Shown: positions 42,907 to 52,211, counted from the stretch's first letter. The stretch is DNA of 64,000 bases from Thiofilum sp. (GCF_016711335.1 NZ_JADJTF010000001.1:1426001-1490000), one strand, 5' to 3'. Notes: generated by a model from the letters alone, not told the origin. Numbers and translations: made by a program.

Positions 42907-43331
42907 AATATCTCTTGGATACCTGCGTTATTTCTGAAATCGTTAAAAAAGAACCTAATAAAAACGTATTAGCATGGTTAGCAGCTCAAGACGAGGATAG
43001 CTTATATCTGAGTATCCTAACCTTTGGCGAAATACAAAAAGGCATTGAAAAATCATCCGATCTCACCAGAAAGAAAAAATTAAAATTATGGGTCGAAGAA
43101 GATTTGAAACAACGTTTTGAAGGTCGAATACTCCCCATCAATTTAAAAGTCGTGACACTATGGGGTTCTATTCAAGGAATGGCTGAACTGGCTGGTAAAA
43201 TGATGGCGACTATGGATGGACTCATAGCTGTATCAGGGCTAGCCAATAACTGCATTGTAGTGACTCGAAATATATCCGATATGGAGCAAAGCACCGCCGA
43301 GCTATTAAACCCTTGGGAGTATGAAGGTTAA
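42903..43331 (+). CDS. PIN-domain toxin ribonuclease (FitB/VapC type)
   Basis: 142-residue metal-dependent RNase toxin. Acidic positions: Asp in YLLDTCVISE, Glu in TFGEIQKGIE, Asp in TMDGLIAVSG (paired with the A-x-x-G-L-I motif of the FitB branch) and Asp in RNISDMEQ. The N-terminal LLDTCVISE is typical of Phd-linked PIN toxins. Start codon overlaps the antitoxin stop. Confidence 0.94.
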   Translation: MKYLLDTCVISEIVKKEPNKNVLAWLAAQDEDSLYLSILTFGEIQKGIEKSSDLTRKKKLKLWVEEDLKQRFEGRILPINLKVVTLWGSIQGMAELAGKMMATMDGLIAVSGLANNCIVVTRNISDMEQSTAELLNPWEYEG

Positions 43332-43339
43332 TTTTCTAT

Positions 43340-44554
43340 ATGCTTGAGATGAAACAACCGCAAGATAGGGCACTTTTACGGCGATTAGCTTTAGCTTCTC
43401 AAGGCTTATTGCAAACTCAACCTTATGGTCAGGGTTTAGCAGGGGCACGTAACGCCATTAATCACCTAGGTTATATACAGATCGATACTATTTCGGTCGT
43501 GGAGCGAGCACACCATCACGTTTTTTATACTAGAGTGCCTGACTTTAAACCCGCTATGACTAATGAACTGTTAGTACAGGGTGATATTTTTGAATATTGG
43601 TCACATGCTGCCGCGTTTTTGCCGATAGCGGATTTTCGTTTTTCCTTACCTTATAAACACGCCATCAAAAGCGGTCAAACCCATTGGTATAAAACTCGTG
43701 ACCAAAAGCTGATGCACGAATTATTAGCGCGTATCCGTTCAGAAGGACCAATACGCTCCCGTGATGTGAAAGGGGATACGAAACAACGCGCAGGCTGGTG
43801 GGATTGGAAACCTGCTAAGCAAGCATTGGAGCAGTTGTATATGGAGGGGGATCTGATGGTGAGCAGCCGTGCAGGTTTTCAAAAGACCTATGATCTCACC
43901 GAGCGCGTTCTACCCTCGCATATCAATACCCAGATGCCTAGCCTAGAGGAATTTGCTGAGCATCTATTAGAGCAACAGTTGCGTTGTCATGGTCTGGTTA
44001 CGCTCAAGGGGCTAACGTATTTGCGCCGCAATACGGAGCTACGCAAAGCGGTAAAAAATTTAGTGAGCGCAAGATTAGCGCAAGGCACTTTAGAACAAGT
44101 GCAAGTGAGCAATGGTGAGGTCTTTCTATTAGAGGCTGGTGCACTAGAGCGTTTTGTTTCTCCGTCAAGCAATCGTATGCTAATTCTTTCACCTTTTGAT
44201 AATAGTGTGATTCAGCGCGATAGACTTAAGGCGCTATTTCAATTTGATTATCAAATTGAATGTTATTTGCCAGAAGTCAAGCGCCAGTATGGTTATTTTT
44301 GCTTGCCCCTACTTTATGGCGATGAATTTATTGGTCGCATGAATGCTAAGGCGCACCGCAAAACAGGGCATTTAGAAATTAAGGCTCTGCATTTTCACCC
44401 GCATCAGTTTGATGATGAGCTAGTGATTGCCGCGTGGTTAGAGGCGATTATAGCGTTTAGCCAGTTCCAACAGTGTCAGACCGTCTCCTTGACTCAGGTC
44501 TATCCCAATACACTGATTCAGCGTTTGCAGAATGCACTAAAATCCTTAACTTGA
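43340..44554 (+). CDS. ycaQ: YcaQ-type winged-helix DNA glycosylase
   Basis: Member of the HTH_42/YcaQ (AlkX) family that unhooks interstrand DNA crosslinks. 404 residues. The family's QxD catalytic motif is at residues 47-49 (YIQIDTISVVERAHHHVFYTR). Also seen: EYWSHAAAFLPIADFRF, GWWDWKPAKQALEQLYMEGDLMV and FQKTYDLTERVLPS, close to E. coli YcaQ. The start is uncertain by three codons. It follows the toxin gene by eight bases on the same strand, but a functional link to it is not implied. A role in repair of crosslinks from toxins or natural products is known for the family. Confidence 0.9.
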   Translation: MLEMKQPQDRALLRRLALASQGLLQTQPYGQGLAGARNAINHLGYIQIDTISVVERAHHHVFYTRVPDFKPAMTNELLVQGDIFEYWSHAAAFLPIADFRFSLPYKHAIKSGQTHWYKTRDQKLMHELLARIRSEGPIRSRDVKGDTKQRAGWWDWKPAKQALEQLYMEGDLMVSSRAGFQKTYDLTERVLPSHINTQMPSLEEFAEHLLEQQLRCHGLVTLKGLTYLRRNTELRKAVKNLVSARLAQGTLEQVQVSNGEVFLLEAGALERFVSPSSNRMLILSPFDNSVIQRDRLKALFQFDYQIECYLPEVKRQYGYFCLPLLYGDEFIGRMNAKAHRKTGHLEIKALHFHPHQFDDELVIAAWLEAIIAFSQFQQCQTVSLTQVYPNTLIQRLQNALKSLT

Positions 44555-44707
44555 TAACTCACGCTCTCAAACACAATGCACTAGAAGCGGTAGCCCAAAC
44601 GTTTTAAAGGTAAATACAATTATTTCAGGCGCTTACATATACTCACAGGATTGCCTTATTGTTCCCCACAAAGTGCTTCCACCCATCATAATTTGGAGAA
44701 AAAAAGT

Positions 44708-45277
44708 ATGAGCAAGCTCGATGAGATATTTAATGAGTTAAGCATCAGTATCGAAAGAAGTACTGAGTCAATGCGACATGATCTTATTGTCAAGGTAAGA
44801 GGCGCTCAAGTATATGCCGAAATGCTGGAAGGTGTATCTGTCGATTATTACGGTATGCCTACACCCCTGCAGCAAATGGCTACTATTTCCGTCCCTGAGC
44901 CGCGCATCATTACAATTAAGCCTTGGGAGCAATCGCAATTAAAAAATATTGACAAGGCAATCCGTGAGAGCGACCTGAATCTTAATCCTCAAATCCATAG
45001 TAATTTTATTCGTGTTCTTATCCCTGTTTTGAGCGATGCACGCCGTAAGGAGCTGGTCAGGCTCGCCAAAAAGTACGGTGAGGAAAGCAAAGCCGTTATT
45101 CATCGTAAGTATCTGCTTGGGGCAAATGAACAGATCGCACAACTGGAAGCGGATGGAGAGCTGAGTGGAAATGAGGCTAGCCAAGCGTATAGTAAGGTTG
45201 AGCAACTAGGTGCTGTAGCTATTAAACAAATCGATGAAATCGTTGCAGCCAAAGAGAAAGAAATTCTGACAGGCTAG
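44708..45277 (+). CDS. Divergent ribosome recycling factor (RRF/Frr-like)
   Basis: RRF-fold protein of 189 residues (start MSKLDEIFNELSISIERSTE at 44708, GGAG nine bases upstream). Domain I helices are kept, with hinge and domain II motif VDYYGMPTPLQQMATISV, SDLNLNPQIHSNFIRVLIP and the Arg-Arg-Lys of SDARRKELVRLAKKYGEES (including the Arg equivalent to the essential Arg132). It departs from the canonical protein: VRNxRRDA reads IHRKYLLGA, and the N-terminal helix loses the RTGRA motif (reads VKVRGAQ). It is not in the rpsB-tsf-pyrH-frr cluster. Possibly a second copy. Whether it still recycles ribosomes is unclear. Confidence 0.85.
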   Translation: MSKLDEIFNELSISIERSTESMRHDLIVKVRGAQVYAEMLEGVSVDYYGMPTPLQQMATISVPEPRIITIKPWEQSQLKNIDKAIRESDLNLNPQIHSNFIRVLIPVLSDARRKELVRLAKKYGEESKAVIHRKYLLGANEQIAQLEADGELSGNEASQAYSKVEQLGAVAIKQIDEIVAAKEKEILTG

Positions 45278-45498
45278 CGATAGGTGCTAAACGCATTGGA
45301 TCAGGTGTGCTAGCTCCGCTCATAAGCTGCAACTTAGGTTAGTTTTTCTAATCCATCAATTTAAAATAAGTCGTTTGTTGCATTGCAGCGAGCAAAGTAA
45401 TCTATACACATAGTAAGAACAAAGAAAGCCAAGCCCCAAAGCAGAACACCATTAAATAGATTCATTTGCTTGGCTGTGTAGTATAGAGATTAAGAAGA

Positions 45499-45801
45499 AT
45501 GAAGATTATGAATACAGTTCGATTAGTAGCTCAATCAACTGTGCAGTATATGAAAAGAGCTAGTATGCGTCGCCATTTAATGACCTTTAATGATGTAATG
45601 TTAGATGATATTGGCGTATCGCGTGAGTTATTAGAGCAGGGCGTAAAAGCTTACCCTTGGCTAATGAAAGCAAATAAAACATTTGATATGCCTCATATTA
45701 AGATCGTAGTCAGTCAAAATCATTACGATAAGGTATCAGGTATAAAAACAGCAGCTAATGATTTTCAGCAAGATGCTAAAGGTTTTGCTAAAGCTGCCTA
45801 A
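45499..45801 (+). CDS. DUF1127-containing small protein
   Basis: 100 residues. The DUF1127 core is RRHLMTFNDVMLDDIGVSRELL (here split as RRHLMTFND and MLDDIGVSRELL), a motif found in small Arg-rich proteins; some members bind RNA and affect phosphate or carbon metabolism. The 50-residue C-terminal extension (KIVVSQNHYDKVSGIKTAA and a Phe/Gln/Lys-rich end) is longer than usual for the family. Flanked by non-coding stretches, so probably monocistronic. Confidence 0.75.
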   Translation: MKIMNTVRLVAQSTVQYMKRASMRRHLMTFNDVMLDDIGVSRELLEQGVKAYPWLMKANKTFDMPHIKIVVSQNHYDKVSGIKTAANDFQQDAKGFAKAA

Positions 45802-46064
45802 AAATTTATAGCTAAAGTGTATGTATTCAATGCTTTAGCTGAATCGTCTCCTCCTGTTACACAGCGGGATCAGCGTGGGAAGGCTGCACCTCCTCTAAGG
45901 TGGTTACACACTTCTCTTCTCTCTTCACGTCACGTAGTTTAGCCTGCGTTGATCTTACTGTGTATTTTATTTTAAGGGCCTGATTGGTGTATATCGATTT
46001 ACCTAAACCCGTCAGGCACTTTAAAAAATAGAGCTGCAAGCACCACAGTAGCTCAATTATAAAA
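45802..46064. other. Intergenic stretch, no gene supported
   Basis: Between the DUF1127 gene and the lysR terminator. A 60-codon minus-strand frame (45857-46039) lacks a ribosome binding site and protein-like features. I see no RNA gene. Confidence 0.45.
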
Positions 46065-46104
46065 AGCTTGCGATCCGTCTGCTTTAGCAGCGGTTCGACA
46101 AGCT
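46065..46104 (-). terminator. Rho-independent terminator of the lysR-type gene
   Basis: A 40-base hairpin: outer stem AGCTTG/CAAGCT, an imperfect middle and inner stem CTGCT/AGCAG, followed on the minus strand by TTTTTATAA. It ends about 55 bases past the LysR stop at 46158. Confidence 0.8.
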
Positions 46105-46157
46105 AATCTAATAGCTCATTTATTACCTTTTACTTTTCCAGTTTGACATTAATAAAT

Positions 46158-47096
46158 CTAGTGCTGATTCGCTTTATCTAGAATCCATTTTCTAAATGCC
46201 ACTACATTTTTTTGGCGGGCGCGACTTTCTAAGCTAATCACATAATAAGCGCGGGTCATCAGTGTGCTGAGATTAAAGGGAATAATCAGCCTACCCGATT
46301 GTAAATCCGCCGCAGCAAGGGGAGCCATCGTCAGTAATACCCCCTGACCTTCAGCGGCTGCATCTAAAGCGAGGGTAGCTTGGCTAAAATGTAAGCCTCT
46401 TTTCGGATCAATACCCTCAATTTTGAATTCGTTTAGCCACTCAGACCAACTCGGTCGACCCTCATAGCGCGTATCATCATGCAGTAAGACATGATATTTA
46501 AGGTCTTCGGGGGTTTTAAGCGGATGCTCGCCTTCCAATAATTTGGGGCTACACAGTGGTACAGCACGCTCTTGCTCTTTAAACAGCTTATCGACTCGAC
46601 AGCCCGGATAGCTACCTCGTCCAAAACGTATCGCTATATCGACATTATTAAGACGCAGATCATCGGCACTAATCGTACCTTTAATACTGACCTGATCAAT
46701 CAGATTAGCATCGGCAGATAGACGCATCTCTATACCGGGATGGTGCTCTAAAAAATCAGGTAAGCGAGGCATTAACCATTTACTAGCAAAGGTAGGCGCA
46801 GTCCAGACAGTAAGTGAGTTACGATCTGAATCTTGGCGCATCAGACGCATCGCCTCAGACAGATTAGATAAACCCTCTTGAATATGAGGTAACCCAGCCT
46901 CTCCGGCATCTGTTAAAGCCAAAGCGCGTGTTAAACGATGAAATACCGGTTTGCCAATATAATCTTCAAGCAATTTAATTTGCTGGCTTACCGCAGCAGG
47001 TGTGACGAACAGCTCCTCGGCAGCTTTGCTAATACTCAAATGGCGTGCTGCCGCTTCAAAGGCGCGTAAAGCATTTAGGGGTAAATGTTCAGCCAT
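46158..47096 (-). CDS. LysR-family regulator (GcvA-like)
   Basis: 312-residue LysR regulator. The N-terminal HTH is LPLNALRAFEAAARHLSISK then AAEELFVTPAAVSQQIKLLE, and the C-terminal effector domain is typical (WTAPTFASKWLMPRLPDFLE). The opening resembles GcvA-type regulators. It lies 20 bases after glk in the same direction, at the end of the Entner-Doudoroff operon, so it may control it, but no binding site was identified. A hairpin terminator follows. Confidence 0.9.
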   Translation of the reverse strand: MAEHLPLNALRAFEAAARHLSISKAAEELFVTPAAVSQQIKLLEDYIGKPVFHRLTRALALTDAGEAGLPHIQEGLSNLSEAMRLMRQDSDRNSLTVWTAPTFASKWLMPRLPDFLEHHPGIEMRLSADANLIDQVSIKGTISADDLRLNNVDIAIRFGRGSYPGCRVDKLFKEQERAVPLCSPKLLEGEHPLKTPEDLKYHVLLHDDTRYEGRPSWSEWLNEFKIEGIDPKRGLHFSQATLALDAAAEGQGVLLTMAPLAAADLQSGRLIIPFNLSTLMTRAYYVISLESRARQKNVVAFRKWILDKANQH

Positions 47097-47115
47097 ACCT
47101 GCTTCCTTATACTCA

Positions 47116-48072
47116 TTAAGTACGGCTTAATACCATAGAACTTAAGCCCACAAAGGCGGGATGAGGATGGGTAATCACCATGGTGGGGATAGTTTGCATT
47201 AAATCAGTATAGATCCCTTTTTCATCAAAATGAGAGCGGAATGAGGATTTAGCAAAAGCTTCTCCGAGCTTAGGGACAATGCCCCCCGCAATAAAGACCC
47301 CACCAGTGGCAAATAAAGTTAACGCCATATCACTGGCTACTGTACCTAAAAACCCACAAAACAGATCCACCGTTTCTAAAGCAACAGGATCTTGTTCTTG
47401 TAAAGCTAGGCGCGTGATTTCTGCTGCATTGACATCGACTCGTGCTTGACCAGCTAGAGTGAGCACTGCATTGTATAAATTCACCATGCCAAAGCCCGAT
47501 AACACTCGTTCTGCGGATACAAAGCCAACATCACGACGCAGTTGAGTGAGTACTTCTGATTCACGATCATTGACGGCGGCTAAAGCCACATGACCGCCTT
47601 CACCTGAAATCGGAATAAATTGCTTATGCTCACCATAGAGCAGCCCTGATACACCTAATCCAGTGCCGGGACCCAATACGGCAATAGGGCCTTCTTTGGC
47701 TTTACCCGTACCCACTTTTACATAGTCATTCGCATGTAGGCGCGGAGCACTTAAAGCTACAGCGGTAAAGTCATTCACAATCTTGAGCGTATCTAGCCCT
47801 AGTTTGCGTTTTACCTCGATCTGTGAAAAATCCCAGTGATTGTTAGTCACATCAATACGGTCTTGATTCACCGGAGCCGCAACGCAAAAAGCTGCACGCC
47901 GTGGTCGATTACCATTAATACCTACTTTTTCATAATAGGCTTGTACCGCTTCCACTGGGCCAGCAAAATCACGACACAGTAAATTTTCAATTTTTAAGGT
48001 TTCGCCATATTCATTGACTAGGGCAAAGCGTACATTAGTGCCCCCAATGTCGGCGATTAATCCATTGATCAT
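47116..48072 (-). CDS. glk: Glucokinase
   Basis: ATP-dependent phosphorylation of glucose to glucose 6-phosphate. 318 residues, E. coli-type Glk fold: LIADIGGTNVRFALVNE (phosphate loop), RRAAFCVAAPVNQDRIDVTN (sugar-binding region with VTNNHWDFS), GTGLGVSGL, PISGEGGHVALA and FATGGVFIAGGIVP. Lies 12 bases after eda in the zwf-pgl-edd-pgi-eda-glk run. It serves glucose entering without a phosphotransferase system. Confidence 0.95.
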   Translation of the reverse strand: MINGLIADIGGTNVRFALVNEYGETLKIENLLCRDFAGPVEAVQAYYEKVGINGNRPRRAAFCVAAPVNQDRIDVTNNHWDFSQIEVKRKLGLDTLKIVNDFTAVALSAPRLHANDYVKVGTGKAKEGPIAVLGPGTGLGVSGLLYGEHKQFIPISGEGGHVALAAVNDRESEVLTQLRRDVGFVSAERVLSGFGMVNLYNAVLTLAGQARVDVNAAEITRLALQEQDPVALETVDLFCGFLGTVASDMALTLFATGGVFIAGGIVPKLGEAFAKSSFRSHFDEKGIYTDLMQTIPTMVITHPHPAFVGLSSMVLSRT

Positions 48073-48084
48073 CGTCGGAGTTCC

Positions 48085-48708
48085 TTATTTTAATGCCGCT
48101 GCTTGAGCGGCTAATGCTTCAATGCCCGCCCAATCGTGACGTGCCATTAACTCTTTAGGTGCTAACCAAGAGCCGCCCACACACAACACATTAGGCAGAG
48201 CGAGATACTGAGGTGCAGTATGAATAGTAATACCACCGGTTGGGCAGAAACTGACTGAAGGTAAAGGACCAAACCAAGACTTCAGCATAGGTATGCCCCC
48301 CGCTGCTTCTGCTGGGAAAAATTTGAGGGTGTCATAGCCCTGTTCTAATAAAAACATGACCTCACTCGCCGTTGCAGCGCCGGGCAGTAGCGGTAAGCCT
48401 TCATCTTGGGCGGATTTTACTAATGCTTCAGTCACCCCCGGAGAAACGCCAAATTTAGCTCCCGCCGCTTTAGCAGCCTTCACATCTTTGGGGGTTAATA
48501 GCGTACCAGCACCGACCACACCGCCTTCTACTTCACTCATGGCACGAATAGCATCTAAAGCACAAGGAGTGCGCAGAGTAATCTCTAGGGTGGGTAAGCC
48601 CCCTTTGACTAGGGCTTGAGCTAAATCTTTGGCATCACTTAATTGCTCAACCACAATTACCGGAATAACGGGAGCTAGTTTACAAATATCACGGGTACTT
48701 AAAGTCAT
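48085..48708 (-). CDS. eda: KDPG aldolase (2-dehydro-3-deoxyphosphogluconate aldolase)
   Basis: Cleaves KDPG to pyruvate and glyceraldehyde 3-phosphate, last step of the Entner-Doudoroff pathway. Start at MTLSTRDICKLAPVIPVIVV (48708), which shares one base with the pgi stop (TAATG). The Schiff-base lysine is in YDTLKFFPAEAAGG; LEITLRTPCALDAIR, VGAGTLL and SFCPTGGI are also diagnostic. 207 residues. Confidence 0.97.
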   Translation of the reverse strand: MTLSTRDICKLAPVIPVIVVEQLSDAKDLAQALVKGGLPTLEITLRTPCALDAIRAMSEVEGGVVGAGTLLTPKDVKAAKAAGAKFGVSPGVTEALVKSAQDEGLPLLPGAATASEVMFLLEQGYDTLKFFPAEAAGGIPMLKSWFGPLPSVSFCPTGGITIHTAPQYLALPNVLCVGGSWLAPKELMARHDWAGIEALAAQAAALK

Positions 48709-50366
48709 TATTGGGTCTCCGCTTGACGCCATTGATGGATATGCTCAATCAAGCCACGCGTCGAACTATCAAAAGAATCGGGAATAGGTGCACCTGCTAC
48801 TACAGGCTGTAAGGCAGTGGCGAGCTTTTTGCCTAGCTCAACTCCCCATTGATCATAAGAATTAATATTCCAGATAATACCTTGCACAAATACCTTATGT
48901 TCAAAGAGTGCGACTAGCATCCCTAGAGTATGAGGATCTAAGCTTTTATACAGCAACATAGTGGAAGGACGATCACCCTGAAAAGTACGATGGGCTACTA
49001 AGGCTTCAATCGCTTCAGGTGTTGCACCACTCGCCTGCATTTCAGCGCGTACTTCATCCGCTGTGCGTCCAAAGGCTAAAGCATTCGCTTGAGCTAAAGC
49101 ATTGGTCATTAACACGGTGTGATGTGCATAGACACCTGCAATAGGTTTAGCATGATGATCATTCGCCGCTAACATAAAGTCGACGGGAATAACATCCGTA
49201 CCTTGATGAATCAGTTGGAAAAACGAATGTTGTGAATTGGTTCCGGGTTCGCCCCAGACAATGGGGCCGGTGGCTGAGTTAACCGCTTTGCCATCACGAG
49301 TTACTGATTTGCCATTAGATTCCATGTCTAGCTGTTGGACATAGGCAGGGAAACGAGCTAGACGCTGATCGTAAGGCATGAGTCCAACAGTAGGGTAGTT
49401 AAGACCATTACGTCGCCAAATACCGATCAAGGCTAATAATACGGGTAGATTTTGTGCCAAGGGAGCGGTACGGAAATGCTCATCCATCGCCTTAGCGCCA
49501 TCAAGGAGGGCTTGAAAATGCTGAGCGCCCACCGCTATAGCAATCGATAAACCAATAGATGACCACAGCGAATAACGTCCACCGACCCAATCCCAAAAAC
49601 CAAATACTCGGCTATCATCAATGCCAAATTGACGCGTGCGTTCTAAATTGGTTGAAACCGCTGCTAAATGCTTACCACTATTTTCCTCGCCAATACCCGC
49701 TTTTAGCCACGTTAAGGCCGTCGCAAAGTTTTGCATAGTCTCGGCCGTGGTAAAAGTTTTAGAGGCGATAATGAATAAGGTGGTCTGTGGATTGAGTCTG
49801 GCTAAGGTATCAGCAATGTGTGCACCATCTACATTAGAGACAAAATGAGTACGTGGGCCATCGTGATAAGGCGCAAGTGCTTGAGTCACCATGACGGGAC
49901 CTAAGTCTGAGCCACCGATACCAATATTTACAATATCAGTAAAGCGTTGACCATTAGCGGCTAAGTACTCTCCAGAACGCACTTGTTCAGCAAAAGCTAA
50001 AAAGCGCTCTTTTACGGCTGTGACATCGGCATTGACATCTTGACCATCCACGATCAAATCGGCATTAGCACCCCCGCGTAGTGCGGTATGCAGTACTGCA
50101 CGATTTTCAGTGGTGTTAATCTTAGCACCGCTGAGCATTTGATCACGCCAATGCTCTATCTGCGCGGTTTGGGCTAGTTGGATTAATGCCTCTAATGCCG
50201 CTTGATCTATCTTTTCCTTAGAGAAGTCTATAAGTAAATCATGGTATTGAGCAGAATACTGATTAAAACGTTTAGAATCTTGGGCAAATAGTTCACGCAG
50301 ATGGAGCGGTTGTAAACGCTCAGCGTGTTGTTTTATTTTAGCCCAATGGGAAGCTAACTCTGTCAT
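48708..50366 (-). CDS. pgi: Glucose-6-phosphate isomerase
   Basis: Interconverts fructose 6-phosphate and glucose 6-phosphate. 552 residues with IGIGGSDLGPVMVT, FVSNVDGAHIADTL, the PGI signature GGRYSLWSSIGLSIA and PVVWGEPGTNSQHS-like PIVWGEPGTNSQHSFFQLIH. Its position inside the Entner-Doudoroff operon makes sense if fructose 6-phosphate is fed into the pathway through Zwf. Overlaps eda by one base and follows edd closely. Confidence 0.97.
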   Translation of the reverse strand: MTELASHWAKIKQHAERLQPLHLRELFAQDSKRFNQYSAQYHDLLIDFSKEKIDQAALEALIQLAQTAQIEHWRDQMLSGAKINTTENRAVLHTALRGGANADLIVDGQDVNADVTAVKERFLAFAEQVRSGEYLAANGQRFTDIVNIGIGGSDLGPVMVTQALAPYHDGPRTHFVSNVDGAHIADTLARLNPQTTLFIIASKTFTTAETMQNFATALTWLKAGIGEENSGKHLAAVSTNLERTRQFGIDDSRVFGFWDWVGGRYSLWSSIGLSIAIAVGAQHFQALLDGAKAMDEHFRTAPLAQNLPVLLALIGIWRRNGLNYPTVGLMPYDQRLARFPAYVQQLDMESNGKSVTRDGKAVNSATGPIVWGEPGTNSQHSFFQLIHQGTDVIPVDFMLAANDHHAKPIAGVYAHHTVLMTNALAQANALAFGRTADEVRAEMQASGATPEAIEALVAHRTFQGDRPSTMLLYKSLDPHTLGMLVALFEHKVFVQGIIWNINSYDQWGVELGKKLATALQPVVAGAPIPDSFDSSTRGLIEHIHQWRQAETQ

Positions 50367-50381
50367 GGTGGTGAATCTACA

Positions 50382-52193
50382 TTAGTTTTCAGTAAACAAA
50401 ACACTAGCGCCTTGTGATGCAGGGCTTACCGTGGAGCGAAACACGCCAAACAATTCTCGTCCTATACCACTATGGTGATTAGAGTGGGGTAGGGTAGCCG
50501 GTGTACGGGTACTTAAATCCACTCCTAATACTTCTAGGGTTCCCGCAGTAGCATCAAGGCGAATTATGTCTCCATCTTGAATACAGGCAATCATTCCGCG
50601 ATCTAAAGCTTCAGGACTGACATGAATAGCAGCAGGAACTTTGCCACTCGCACCTGACATACGCCCGTCAGTAACGAGAGCGACTTGATAACCACGCTCT
50701 TGCACTAAGCCTAAAATCGGTGTGAGGCCATGTAACTCTGGCATGCCATTAGCTTGAGCGCCTTGGAAACGCACCACACACACTACATCACGGTCTAATT
50801 CGCCCGCATCAAAGGCTACTTTGACCTCTTCCTGATCAGCAAATACCCGTGCAGGCGCTTGGATAATATGGCGTTCGGGCTTAACGGCCGATACCTTAAT
50901 GACTGCCTCACCAATATTGCCTTGTAAGCGTTGTAAGCCACCTGTGGCTTGGAAGGGTTCATTAAACGGACGTACTACATTCAGATCATGGCTAGTAGTA
51001 GTACCTTCGCGCCATACTAATTCCAATGAGTCATTCAAAAACGCTTCTTGGGTATAATGATGCAATCCTTGTCCAACAATGGTTTGCACATCATCATGCA
51101 GTAAACCTGCTTGCAGCAATTCACGTATCATCAATTGCAAGCCGCCAGCCGCATGGAAGTGATTCACGTCCGCTGCCCCATTAGGATAAACGCGTGCCAG
51201 TAGGGGAGTGATTTTGGAAAGATCGGCAAAATCTTCAAGGGTAATAATAACGCCCGCCGCTCGCGCCATTGCTACTAAGTGCAGTAATAGATTGGTGGAA
51301 CCTCCGGTCGCATTCAGACCTACCATGCCATTTACAAATGCTTTGGCATCTAAAATATCAGCAGTAGTAAGACCAGAATGAGCTAGTTTCACCGCTTGAG
51401 CCGCACCCGCTTTAGTTAGAGCATCACGCAGTAGGGTATTAGGATTAATAAAGCTTGACCCCGGCAATTGCAGACCCATGAACTCCATCAGCATTTGATT
51501 GGTATTCGCAGTGCCATAGAAAGTGCAGGTCCCAGCGGCATGGTAAGAGCGCATTTCTGAAGCAAGTAGTTCATCACGTCCTACTTGACCCGCAGCATAC
51601 TGTTGGCGGACTTTAGCTTTTTCGTCATTAGAGATACCCGATACCATAGGGCCTGCGGGTAAAAATACCGCTGGCAGATGACCAAAAGTCGCAGCGGCAA
51701 TCACTAAGCCCGGAACGATTTTATCGCATACCCCTAAGAAAATAGCGGCATCGAATACATTATGAGATAGCGCAACCGCCGCTGCCATCGCAATCACATC
51801 ACGAGAGAAAAGTGAAAGCTCCATGCCGGGTTGACCTTGAGTCACTCCGTCACACATAGCAGGTACACCACCCGCTACTTGAGCACTAGCGCCTAAAGCC
51901 CGTACCGTTTGCTTGATCAGTTGTGGATAGGTTTCAAAAGGTTGGTGTGCTGACAACATATCGTTGTAAGCGGTCACAATCCCAATATTGCGGGTTTCAA
52001 CTTTGATCTGTAAGCGCTTATCAAAGTCGGGGCTAGCAGCGACGGCATGTGCGAGATTGCCACAAGCCATAGAGCGTCGCCCCCCATTTTGGCGATTACG
52101 CTGCATAACTGCTAAGTAGTGTGCGCGTGTAGTTTGGCTGCGCTCGATAATTCGGTCTGTGACTGCCTGTAAGGTGGAATGTAGTTGAGTCAT
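50382..52193 (-). CDS. edd: 6-Phosphogluconate dehydratase
   Basis: [4Fe-4S] dehydratase making KDPG from 6-phosphogluconate. Start at MTQLHSTLQAVTDRIIERS (52193; AGGAAG upstream), giving 603 residues, the E. coli Edd length. Motifs: SMACGNLAHAVAAS, TAYNDMLSAHQPFETYP, PAMCDGVTQGQPGMELSLFS, FLGVCDKIVPGL, GTCTFYGTANTNQML and LNATGGSTNLLLHLVAMA. Sits between pgl and pgi. Confidence 0.97.
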   Translation of the reverse strand: MTQLHSTLQAVTDRIIERSQTTRAHYLAVMQRNRQNGGRRSMACGNLAHAVAASPDFDKRLQIKVETRNIGIVTAYNDMLSAHQPFETYPQLIKQTVRALGASAQVAGGVPAMCDGVTQGQPGMELSLFSRDVIAMAAAVALSHNVFDAAIFLGVCDKIVPGLVIAAATFGHLPAVFLPAGPMVSGISNDEKAKVRQQYAAGQVGRDELLASEMRSYHAAGTCTFYGTANTNQMLMEFMGLQLPGSSFINPNTLLRDALTKAGAAQAVKLAHSGLTTADILDAKAFVNGMVGLNATGGSTNLLLHLVAMARAAGVIITLEDFADLSKITPLLARVYPNGAADVNHFHAAGGLQLMIRELLQAGLLHDDVQTIVGQGLHHYTQEAFLNDSLELVWREGTTTSHDLNVVRPFNEPFQATGGLQRLQGNIGEAVIKVSAVKPERHIIQAPARVFADQEEVKVAFDAGELDRDVVCVVRFQGAQANGMPELHGLTPILGLVQERGYQVALVTDGRMSGASGKVPAAIHVSPEALDRGMIACIQDGDIIRLDATAGTLEVLGVDLSTRTPATLPHSNHHSGIGRELFGVFRSTVSPASQGASVLFTEN

Positions 52194-52211
52194 AATCACT
52201 TCCTGCTAACT

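Noticed and set aside
45857..46039. 60-codon minus-strand frame downstream of the DUF1127 gene
   Set aside because: Protein-unlike composition and no start signals.
46065..46104. Sequence with GGTTCGA resembling a tRNA T-arm
   Set aside because: It folds as one long hairpin followed by a T-run on the minus strand and has no other tRNA arms; called a terminator.
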